A DNA stretch of 42,542 bases, from NCBI GenBank assembly GCA_025769875.1, contig JAGFNK010000446.1, positions 1 to 42,542 of the forward strand, in the 5' to 3' direction. This DNA comes from Russula earlei. Lineage: Eukaryota > Basidiomycota > Agaricomycetes > Russulales > Russulaceae. The first letter of the stretch is position 1. The number at the start of each line of letters is the position of its first letter. Under the pieces are notes generated by a model. That model saw only the letters and a program-made list of their open reading frames with translations. It was not told the origin of the DNA and searched no databases. Both the position numbers and the translations under genes were made by a program. Of this stretch, positions 9,951-19,963 are shown piece after piece.

Positions 9951-12144
9951 CTCGCGATGGTGGGTTTCGTTTGGCACCACACCCGTGTGAGCCTCCTTTT
10001 TCCTGGCTTTTCCAAGATGTGTTTTCCGCCGGTGCGTGTTAGGTTTCGTTTTCACGCGCTCTCTCTCATCCTCTCCTTCCCACTACCCAGTTCCTTGTTG
10101 GGCTTCAAGGCGATGTGCTTATGGCCGTGATGGCGGCGCTCTCCCACCCACTGGCACCCATTCCCCTGCAGTGGCGACCATGATGACTCGGCCGTGAATA
10201 TAATGATCTCGCGATGGCCACCACCGCGTGCGTTTTTTCGTTTTCATTTCTATACGGTTTTTGATTGTTTCTTTTCCTCTCCAGCTCCTATACATGCCAG
10301 TTCCCGAGCGCGCAGCGTTCCTCTCACTTCCCCTCTGCTCCAGTTTACCCATGCCAAAAGGGGCTGTGAGCGACGGGTCAACGCAGCGCATGTACGCGGC
10401 CATTCGCACGCCAAAAAGGGGCCATCTCCTCCTCCCTCTCTCCCCTCTCCTTTCCAGCCCCAAAATCTTTTCCCTTCCCCTTACCGAAGTTCAGTTGCTA
10501 GGCCGTGAAAATTTTGTTTTCGCGGCCGCGTTGCACCGCGAATCGTCCCCTCCTGTCCTGTCCTGTCCTCTGCCCTAGCCCCGGTGTCCTATCGTCTCTA
10601 CTACTGCGATATATTGTAGGGACAATTTGCCGATAATGTTGATATTTATCAATAAATATACATACGCAAATGACGACACTTCGAATTCAGATAATTACCA
10701 ATAATCAAGGTATTCTCCTATATACCAGTATATACTGACATTTAGAGATATTTAGAGATATTTCACAGATGTAGTTTTCCCTGATGCAATTATCCTTTTC
10801 ATGCTTCAGGAGGCGAGGCGCAATCCTATCCCTTCCCGTGACAGCTCAACGCAGGGACACGGCAGCTAAAGGGTTCTTCGCCAAGTGGATACTCAAGCAC
10901 ATTGATGATTGGTTTGCTTTAGCTCGGGAGCGTGGCCTAGGTATAAGTCGTGAGGATATCATTCTGGTCACAGGACGTCATCTTGCGAGATCATGGGCCA
11001 ACATTGTATTCCAAGAGAGCCAGAGGGAAGAACATGTGTCATTTGGAGTTCGTGTGTCCGGTGACTCTAATGTGGAATGGCAATTCACTCCTGAAGGTGC
11101 TCGGGGAGTCGCATTAAATCTTGGACCGAGTGGCCAGGTACGTCGCTGCACATTTTTCCTTTCACCGATGCAGAGTTAGGCCGTGTTCTAAAAATTTCGA
11201 GCCAGAATCTACTAGAGAATCAGTGCATATTCGTTCGAGGCTTCCGTGTGACCCGCTTTTCGAAGATTTTTCCAAGGCTTCGAGGAGCAGCAGGGCCAGC
11301 TCAGACTCCAGATGAAGATGATCCTAATTCCGATACCCGGGTGATAAGCACCCCCAACAATACCAGCGTGAGATAGTCCTGTTGAGTTTTATTACATTTT
11401 TTTGATGTTCCGAAGTATCAGGATCCACTTCATACACTGCTGGAGTATATCACTGCCGTGAGTACTTTTGACTCTCATGATTGTTCATAGCGTAATAAGT
11501 CGCACAGCGAACATCTGATTGCGACATGGCTCTTGTTCACGATGACGACCTTCAACGTGTTGACATGGCTGTATGTTCACCCATTTTGTTGATTGTGCTA
11601 TCTCCTTCATAATTGGTTGTAGACACTCGAATCTCTCCGCCCTGAAACGTTTATGACTTACCTTCAGGCAGTTATGCCAGAAATATATCAAGTTGAATTC
11701 GGTGAGTATTTGAGATATTGTAATGATCACATAGGCTCTGACATTGGAAATATTTACACAAAGATTACCCTCCTACTAGTAGTCACAGTGACAAGCATGC
11801 TTTAAGAGGCAAGATGCCATCCCAAACGGCTGTTGCTAAAGTAGCAACATTGTCTAGTGACATAGCCATTGATCTGAAATCCGTGATTGGCCAAAATGAC
11901 CAGGATGTCCTTGGAGAGATGGTTACATCGTGAGACCTCCCCTCCCAAGATGTATTACGACTAACCTTTCTTAGGAGTTCTAGTAGTCATCAGGATTTCT
12001 TACCGATCACAGGAACGGTCCTCCCTACAGTCTTGGTACGTTCCTTCACCCCCGCCTTAACATATTCTCTTCTCTTCCTTTCCTCTTTCTCTACCTCCTC
12101 CTCCTCACTTTACACAATAGGGCAACGCGCAACATATTCGGATC

Positions 12145-14956
12145 ATGTCCCAGCAACCTAACCAACAAGGCCATAGTCGTCCAACTACCTTCCCTTTACC
12201 GAAGGAGCCATTCACAGCAGTCGCAATTCCTGCCTTCCGCATCACCCCCGTAGGTGTGCGATATCATGATGGAGACGCACAGAGCTGTCCGTGACCATTT
12301 CCTGTTTCGCCGGATTCTCAATTGACCCTCACCTCCTTCCCCACAGTCTCGGTTTGTTCTTTTACCCCCATCAAGATTTTAGGAGATGGCATCTTTGCTA
12401 CGGTCTGGCTCTGCGATTGGCATTGGCCTCTATTCCCCAATACACCCATATCGGCGATGCAATCCAATGTTGGTACCCGGCCAGAGTATGCTGGCAAGCG
12501 TCTCGTTGCCGTCAAGCACATGAAAAAAAAGTGGGAACTCGGCTGGGAAGAGTGCCGGAAGCTCAAGGAACTTGAGGTGCGTACCTATCCTCTCTTGCTC
12601 CACTTGCTCATCGACGCCTAATCGACTTCTGCGCGCTTTGCTTTTGTTCAAAAATAGGCATTGCTTGGAATACCCCCTCATCCAAACATCATACCCTTGT
12701 ACAATTGTTTTGTTCTTCCAGAGACCAAGCAGCTCTACTTCGTGTTTGAACCCATGGAGGGGCATCTGTATCAGCTCATCCAGACACGCCGTGGCCGTCG
12801 CCCATTTGCTGGTGGTCTTGTTGCCTCCATCTTTCGTCAGATTGTCCAGGGTCTACATCACGTCCATGCTTCGGGCTATTTTCATCGTGACATGAAACCT
12901 GAAAATATACTCGTGACAACCACTGGGCACCACTCATACCCTAACTTGTCTCCAACCGCGCCACCCGACGCCCCTCCTGAGCAAGACGTCAAGGTCTTGA
13001 TCAAGCTTGCCGATTTTGCCCTGGCTCGTGAGATCCGGAGCAAACCGCCATACACGGAATACATCTCGGTGCGATGGTATCGCGCGCCAGAGGTTCTGCT
13101 AAAAAGCAGAGATTACTCAAGCCCAGTCGATATGTGGGCTCTAGGCACGATTATGGCCGAACTCGTCAACCTTAGACCTTTGTTCCCTGGAAAGAAGGAA
13201 GCTGACCAGCTCTACTTGATAACTCAGGTTCTCGGTGATCCTTGTGAGACCTACTTGGACGAACGAGGGAAACATATCGGGGGCGGGAAATGGGAAGGAG
13301 GTGTGCAAATGGCCAGGGATAACTTTGGCTTCACATTTCAAAAGGTTAGTTGCTTTCCATCCACGTTCCCCCAGTCACCCATCTCACTCCTCCCAGATCC
13401 TGCCAAAAGACTTCGTTTCCCTCTTCGATTCTTCCGTCCCTCCGAGGCTCATCGAGTGCATTGCCGACCTCCTCAAGTATGACCCGTCCTCACGTTTGAC
13501 TAGTCTTGACTGTCTTGAGCATCCCTACGTCCTCGATGCTATAGACATGTCTCATTCAAACATCCCCCCTGCTCTCTTCACTTCTACCTCCCTTTCTGGC
13601 CATTCTACACCCATTTCTCAATTCACAGGTTCTCCCGCAACGTCGTACCCAAACGCACCGAACTTGCAAGGTGAACTTGAGAGTATTCGCAGAGATATTT
13701 CCAAGGAATACACACCCCTGAATTCGCCTATGAACACTGTTGTATCTCCTATTGGTCAAGAATTCCCAGACTGGCCTCATTCTAGGCATGATAACGTGTC
13801 TGCACCTGCCTCGAAGTCGTATAAAACACCATCTATTCCGCTTCAGAAGCAGAGGTGGTCTGTGTTCGATGGCATTTCAGGCGATGACGATAAGAGCCGC
13901 TTGCCTTCTGTGGATGAAATCCAGAATGCATCCCACAAACCAGCACAGTCCTCGAGCACGGATATTTTTTCTTTAGAGATGCCTCCACTAGAGTGTTCCA
14001 AGAAAGAGGCGCGGCGTATAGCACGGGAAGCAGAGAGGCAACAGCGTATTCTACGGGCGAAGACACAAAGAGAACTATCCCGTGCAGTCATGCTGAATCG
14101 CAAGAACATCTTTGACGAGGCGCAAAACCCGCAGGAGTTAGCGTGGAAGTGGCAGTCTCACCCCAAACCTGTCGATTCTCAAGGCACATCACGTTTGGTT
14201 AGTTCAGATAAGCTGTATAACAGTGGAGGACCTATCCGTGATCGTCATGCTCATGGCAACGCTGTGCTCAGTCTCGGATTGACCGACCGAGTGGAGAAGG
14301 CCCGCAGGCGCGAGTTTGATGATGACCATTCAATGTCATCCTCTGACTATTATAGCAGCTCTGCGATGTCTGTAACGTCCCTTTCCACAACCGATAGCGA
14401 TTCTGTCCCCTTACAGACCCCACCCGTCGTGTTCGGCTTCCTACCCGAGACATCCTCCTCCTCGTCGCTTGGCTATCTTGATCATCCAGGCGCATCAGAT
14501 CAGACCGCCGGCCGTCCCCTTTTACAGACATCAATGGACCCAAACTCGCTCTCTGACCTTGCTTTGTTTCCCCCAATCCATAACCTAAGTTTGTCCTCTG
14601 CAGGATCATGGCCGCCATTGCCCCAAGGCGGTGGTGGCACGGATGAGAAACCGCAGCAATCGAGACCCTCACATCTCTCAAGCAAATTGTCGAGTGACGA
14701 GGATGGTCCCAGTCTTGGCTTGACTGTGCCGGTGTCGGCTGTCAACCCAATTTTTAAAGTGGTTGGCCCCTTTTTTTGCTCCGTCATGATGAGGAGCTTG
14801 AGCTGATGTTGATGTGTTTTATAGCCATCGCGACCTTCTTCGGAGCGCTCACCTTCGAAGCCTGCCTTACCACCCTTCTCTTATCTTCAGGCAATCGCTC
14901 ACGGAGAAGACCCACCTCCCTCGCCAACGTTTTCGACCCCAGATATCGAATATTGA
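12145..14956 (+). CDS. CMGC protein kinase, RCK/Ime2-MAK type
   Basis: Exons 12347-12576, 12658-13344, 13397-14758 and 14825-14956 are firm. Exon 1 is either 12145-12253 (839 residues) or 12266-12290 (811 residues); the first is listed. The product is a Ser/Thr kinase related to yeast Ime2 and Ustilago/Cryptococcus Crk1, which act in meiosis, mating and morphogenesis. Seen in order: ILGDGIFATVWLCDWH, VAVKHMKKKWE (ATP-binding Lys), FVFEPMEGHLYQL, YFHRDMKPENILV (catalytic loop), KLADFALAREI, PYTEYISVRWYRAPEVLL (TEY activation motif), DMWALGTIMAEL, and LLKYDPSSRLTS near the kinase end. The rest is a long Ser/Pro-rich tail with a basic coiled stretch (RRIAREAERQQRILRAK). Odd: the third Gly of the Gly loop and the Gly of DFG are both Ala. 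The last exon (PSRPSSERSPSKPALPPF..DIEY) joins in phase and looks coding. Confidence 0.85.
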
Positions 14957-16444
14957 TCCTCCCATGCTTGTTAAATTGATCGCCCGTTTTTTGTCCTCCA
15001 GACGCTCATCTAGTATCTATGCTACGCGCTCTCCTCAGAACTATCTGCTGCCATTTTATCCGAGATATCGAAATCACACAGTTTATCCAGCCGCGATTTC
15101 ATTCAAGTCGGCTTTGCATTCCAGTTTCTATTCGGCGCTTCGATGTTTACGTTACGACATACCTTGCATTTCATTCCTCAAGTTTGAGAACATAGTTCGA
15201 GATGGCGATAAATCCATGGACTCGTCTTCCCTCTTTCACGACGTTAAATCATCTGAGCATATCGCCCACAGACCAGCAACTCCATCCGGGTCATTACCTC
15301 CGCCTTCGGCTACGCGTCAATTCGACATTCTTCTTGGGTCAGTGATCTTGCGCCAGGCCGACAATGGCGCCGTGTAAATCCGATACAAGGAAGTTAGGCG
15401 ATGTTACCAACGGCCGTCCTAACGGGGGTTACCTCCCCGGCCAGCCGTGTGTTCCCTGTCGTTCCAGTCCCTCAGTGCGCTGCTATTGCCCCTTGAAAAC
15501 AGTCACGACCATCGACTACCTCAAGGGCAAGTATGGAGGATTCGCCTTTACTCACAGCGGCCACCTGGAGATCGTTTTAATGTGATTCTTCTGTCCCCGC
15601 TTCCTGTGTGACGAAGTGCTACGCGTCGGGAACGCTTTATCCTCCTTCTGCAACTCCGATCTTGCAACCTGCCAGTGGGGTCTCTCGTACATTGTCATAC
15701 CTTGATATGAGAGATGATGCGGACTGAGAATAGCCACCGGTAGATATTGTGCACGCGGCACACGGCACCCTCCGTGACTCTGGGGTTTCCCTGCGGCCCA
15801 TTTGCGTCGGCCGGGTCGAACGATTTTTCGCCTCGCGACTGCTGTCACTGCCGTCTGCGCTGCCTCAGTCCGAGAGAAGGAAGAAGGAACTAGATTGCGT
15901 CGATAAAAGATCCGACTTTCCTCTCTCCGGTGCAAGTAGGGGATACAAGGCAAGGAGCCTAAAACCACCTGCCTATGACGACTGAGTGACGTCTAGGATA
16001 AACGCGTGGATATGGGCGAGACTCGTAAGGGTAACATCGAAACGAGAAGGCGACTCGGAGGCGAATGATTATAGCCCATGCTGCACCTCTTTCGTAGTGC
16101 ATGAGGGTCGGTGTTGAATACATTGTTAAGTACTTCGTCTCGGCGCGCCAGCTTTCCGCCACTCCTTAGAGGTGCATAACGGATAAGTCACAGTGGAAGT
16201 CGTTCTTTATCGCACGTGATGTAACAAGCCCCAGTCAGACACCACTTAGTCCCTGTTATGTCATCCATCCGTTACCAATAAACATCTGTTTGGACGACGA
16301 AATACATGTCCATCAAAATTTCCTCACTAAATGTTCGTTCTTCATGCTACTCTAATCCGGAGTCCAATATCCAACGCTGTCTCAATGTGCACCTCATCGT
16401 GACCTCGCGCGACGGACTCACTCCAATGCAGACGGAAAGGGTTA
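14957..16444. other. Gene-free stretch carrying dispersed repeat copy 2
   Basis: Open frames at 14990-15375 show no domain and no good splice chain. The segment 15449-15740 is the second copy of the dispersed repeat. The segment 15741-16444 shows nothing recognisable. Confidence 0.4.
15449..15740 (+). repeat. Dispersed intergenic repeat, copy 2
   Basis: Direct-orientation relative of 7684-7925, somewhat longer because of insertions (for example CTTTACTCACAGCGG and GCAACTCCGATCTTGC). The end GATATGAGAGATGATG is nearly identical in both copies. Confidence 0.6.
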
Positions 16445-19222
16445 CATCAGGAAAAAACGAAAATGCTATGTAGTGCTATATAGCTACCATAGCGTCTGTA
16501 GCAACTTTACAACCATCGAGGTTTCATGCCTACATAGCAACCACCAAACTCTATATAGCCGCCACCAGGGTTATATAGAGCACCATTGACTACATTTCTT
16601 CCACCAATGCTACATAAATCATACAATGTTATATCAACAACATAAATGTACATTTCTTCCCATCATCAACCATACCTATGTAGCCAACCACATGCTTATG
16701 TTCTACTGATTGCAACATTGTTATGATAAACAACCCAGGCACTTAAATGTCAGGAAACAATATATATTTCACATATCAACGCTAACTAATTTTTTGAACT
16801 ACAGTCGGATACTCGCCTCCGTGGCACTGTTCCGGCTCTCATGCGTGGCACTTCTTGGGACTGCACCCGTAGCCGTTGTCGTCATTTGCATATGCGTTCT
16901 AAGCGGTGTCTCATCGTCGCTCCATATGTCCATTTCTCCCCCTGAGCACTTGACGAAAGGCTGGAGAGTATGAGAGAGTGCACAAAAACGAAAAGGAATA
17001 ACGCACCTGTTCACTGTTCATTGGCCTGTGCCCGGGAGCGAGGGCCACCTTCTCTCGTTCTTGGACTTGGACAGTGGTGTCAGTGGCTTTGTCGCGGTAA
17101 GAGGAGGCATCAAGGACGATGCAGAAGACGGCACCAGGGTACAAGTGAGTCGAGACGTGAACGTGTGTTCAACGTTTTGAAGCCGTGCGAAGCCTGTGCA
17201 AAGGAAAGCAGAGGGGAGTGACGAAAAAACGAAAAGTGAAGGAAAGGGTAACACACAGAATGCGTAAGACACTCATTGAAGATGCCGAGCATGGTTGTAC
17301 TTGTCACTGTGACAGTGAGATTGTGCAAGTAAAAGGAAACCTGAAATGCACATTGGCAAGACCTAGGGAAAGGGTTGCACTTTCGTTTTCTGTGATGTGC
17401 CCATCCCCTGAAATACCATTTCCTGCGTGTGGGAGCTCGCTTTCGGTTCAAGCATACTTTACCTTCAAGCAACGCGTGTTTTCCCCTGCGTGCGATTTTA
17501 GTTAAGTTGTTTGTGTGCATTTTTTTTCTTTCACTTAAATACAAGTCCTCTCATATGTCGTTGTCGTCCCCATCATCACCACTGCAGTAACACAGAAGAA
17601 GGGAGTGAGAAGGCAGCTTGAAGGCCAACAAGAGGCTGTTTAGTAGGAAGGAGAGGGGAGATGATGAGAGAGTGCATGAAAACAAAACAAAAAATGCACC
17701 CGCGGAAACAACATGGCATGGGAAAACTCGAAAACTCAAATGACTTGGGTAATAGCCGGTGAAACTTGATGAAACTGGCAGCTTGAGAGTCTTGAACTGG
17801 GACCATGGGGAAGGAAGAGTGGGCAGGAGAGGGGAAAGAGGGGAAGAATGATGGCAAAAGAAAATGAACACGATTAGTAAAAACGAAGAGGCTGTCGTCA
17901 AAAAGGTTTGAAGTTGACAAGTTGCACATGTTGGCCTTTTTACCTTGTGCCTTGCCATCACATATGTCAACATCCCATTGCATACTCACATAGACAGCAA
18001 GCAGCATTTTTCACGCGTGACCACTCTCACTTGCATGTTCCCCATGTGCTCTCTCCCCTCTCCTCTCCTTTGCACTGTAAGGTGAGTTGCGGGCTTGGAC
18101 GTGGATCACGGCGGACTGGCCAATGCTGACCAAGCATCACCCACACCCACCGCGAGAGACAAGTCAACAAGTCAACAGCCGAACACCCGACACACGCGCC
18201 CCACAACTCCCACTCTCCCACCACCACATCACACACGCAAGCACACCACGCCCTCCGCCTCTCGCCTCTGATGCACACACTCGCTCCTCCGCCTCCGACG
18301 TTGCTACCACCCACGCGCACCCATACGCATACCCCCACGCTCACCCCCACGTGCACACTCGCTCGCTCGCCCGCCACTGCCTCATCAGGCAGAAGTCCTC
18401 AATGATTGAGACCTGGCCAACCACCCCTTCATGGCATTTCGGCCACGCTGACTAGTGCCCACTTGTTGCTACAGCCCCCTTTACTATACCCTTCCAAAGC
18501 CTAGCTTCGTTACACCTGTCGCCTCAACACCGCGATCACACGTGTCCATACCCATTTATCTCAGAATACATTTCCCTCTCTTTAGCTACCCTCATTCTAG
18601 GATACCATTTAGTCTAGCTCCAGTCCTAATGTACATAAAAACCAGCCTTTGTCTCTAGGACGAAGGCAAGAAAGGAAGGAAATAGAAAGAAAGAAAGAAA
18701 GCAAGAAACCCTTTTACCCCTGACTCGCACGCGTGGCCACCTCCCATCAGGAGAGGAGAGGCGAGAAAGAAAAACAGTGTCATCAGGGGAGAAGGAGAGG
18801 GGGAGGATGGGAAAGGGGAGAGTGGGTTGGGGAGGAGAGGACAATATGCAGCGTAGCATGGCCAATCAGTAAGGCTCGATAGTGCAATATAATTATAATA
18901 ACCAATAGTCTCCATAGAGCAATGTAATGAACAATTGTCTCCATAGTGCAATGTAATAAACTGATTGTCTCCATAGTGCAATGTAGTAAACTGATCATCT
19001 CCATAGACAACCAGAATTTCAGTCATCCTACATAGTGATATGTAGACTTGGTTTCATCTACTGTGCCTACATAAATATAGTCATAAACTACTGGAACTAC
19101 ATTGAGCAATATAGACTTACTATGATGCTATAGAGCACTACATAGTATGTTGTTGTGCTATGGTGTCTATGGTGTCTACAGAATTAAGTGGTGTCTACGG
19201 ACCGGACCAGTTTTTCCTGATG
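16445..19222 (-). mobile_element. Non-autonomous DNA element B (2.78 kb), relative of element A
   Basis: The left end reads CATCAGGAAAAAAC, and the right end in reverse reads CATCAGGAAAAACT; both are flanked by TA (16443-16444 and 19223-19224), a likely target duplication. Just inside, both ends carry CTATGTAGTGCT.TATAGC-like subterminal motifs in inverted orientation. The interior at about 16960-17860 matches, in reverse complement, the pyrimidine-rich interior of element A (shared core CCCAGTTCAAGACTC.CAAG, then CTGCCAGT). I therefore set the strand to minus relative to element A. No transposase is seen. A stretch rich in CAC/CCAC (18130-18380) and purine-rich runs (18655-18840) look like low-complexity filler. 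Confidence 0.68.
18908..19005 (+). repeat. Tandem repeat of about 30 bases in element B
   Basis: Three to four imperfect units of GTCTCCATAGTGCAATGTAA followed by TAAACTGATT lie close to the right terminus. Confidence 0.75.
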
Positions 19223-19269
19223 TAGTTTATCATATTAGGCAACAAGTTGTTGCATCAGCAAACCACAAA

Positions 19270-19830
19270 AAAAATTCCTGGGTTTTTGTTGGTTTCTGCT
19301 GGTTTCCCAATTTCCAGAAACCAAAAACCCAGAAACTGGGAAACCTGGTAGACATCATGAAGCACACTGGAAAACAATTCAAGTTTTCTATGGTCACATC
19401 AACCATCTGAGTGAGTGACACTGGCACCTTGCACTGGAATGTGCAGACAATGATGGTGATGATGAATCCCTTCATCGTGCTGATGCCTTGATGATATCTG
19501 CATTCCATGCTGATCTGTATATACCTGAGAGTCCCCTCAAGGCTTAGATCTGTACCAGCTTGAATTGACTTCCAATTACAAGTAGAAACAACATATACCC
19601 TATTTCTGACCATTTTCAGTGAATTTCTTTCCTACTATACTATAGTTCTACCAGTTTCCATACTTTCGACAGGTTTCTGTTAGTTTCTTAGGTTTCCATG
19701 AAAGATACTCTCAGGTTGTTTCCGGGAAACCAGACATGGGTTTCCCAGTCTCCCGGTTTCCTGGTTTCCGCTGTTTTTTTTCAGTTTCCTGAGGTGAGAA
19801 ACCGACGGAAACTAAAATCCATCTTTACTG
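19270..19830. repeat. GGTTTC/GAAACC motif-dense block
   Basis: Copies of GGTTTC or its complement are concentrated near both ends of the block (about 19280-19350 and 19660-19815), in both orientations, including the near-palindrome GGTTTCCCAATTTCCAGAAACC and GTTTCCGGGAAACC. The middle (19360-19640) is ordinary sequence. The arrangement looks like subterminal repeats of another short element, but I cannot define its ends. Confidence 0.5.
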
Positions 19831-19963
19831 ATGCGCCGTGACTCGTGATCTCTATAATGGAAGCGCCTAGGAATCAAGCCACACCTGCAGCTGGCATTTC
19901 ACAGCGCCTATCGGGTTTTTTGTACCGTCTGTTCACTTCGGTCCTCGTCTACTGGGTCCCCCA

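Larger units (their letters stand above)
8911..10786 (+). mobile_element. Non-autonomous DNA element A (MITE-like, 1.88 kb)
   Basis: The ends are inverted repeats: the left end starts CATCAGGGAA, and the right end read in reverse also starts CATCAGGGAA. The match continues imperfectly for about 40 bases through CTACAT.T.TGAAATATC..TAAATAT. The flanking dinucleotide CA (8909-8910 and 10787-10788) looks like a target duplication. The insert breaks an otherwise intact exon, which fixes both ends. No transposase frame is visible. The left flank holds an imperfect tandem repeat of about 80 bases; the interior (9300-10560) is pyrimidine-rich with repeated modules; the right flank is AT-rich. It shares termini and interior modules with the element at 16445-19222. 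Confidence 0.75.
8548..12021 (+). pseudogene. FREEL-family protein, locus 2, split by a transposable element
   Basis: Exon 1 (8548-8843) begins MDYDIFREELAIKYPTYGHA and contains EIGDVGFIREGYFHRLLNI. Exon 2 starts at 8893 (PDDAA) and is cut after 8910 by a 1.88 kb insert; it resumes at about 10787 (LSFSCFRRRGAILSLPV) and runs to 11137, through KHIDDWFALA and REDIILVTGRHLARSWANI. Later exons start at 11206 (LENQCIFVRGFRV), then the DPLHTLLEYI, ALVHDDDL and PEIYQVEFG exons, and a Ser-rich tail to about 12021. Removing the insert and one copy of its 2-bp target duplication restores the frame exactly, and I see no other damage, so the insertion is probably the inactivating event. The function of the family is unknown. 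An alternative 3' end splices from 12021 to about 12121 and stops at 12251-12253. Confidence 0.75.

Noticed and set aside
8903..10794. Reading element A as a classical hAT element with TIR CAGGG and an 8-bp target duplication
   Set aside because: The 8-base flanks (GCGCACAT and ATGCAATT) match at only four positions, and the flanking CAT/ATG is symmetric in both elements, so it belongs to the inverted repeat. A 2-bp duplication (CA, and TA in element B) fits better.
14990..15375. A gene after the kinase (frames of 187 and 73 codons)
   Set aside because: No domain, no consistent splice signals and no better coding character in one frame than in the others.
18655..18840. Purine-rich run with GAAA repeats as a microsatellite of interest
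   Set aside because: Short, imperfect and typical low-complexity filler inside element B.
16445..19222. Protein genes inside element B (several open frames over 70 codons)
   Set aside because: The frames are low-complexity products of CT-rich, CAC-rich or purine-rich runs, overlap on both strands and show no domain.
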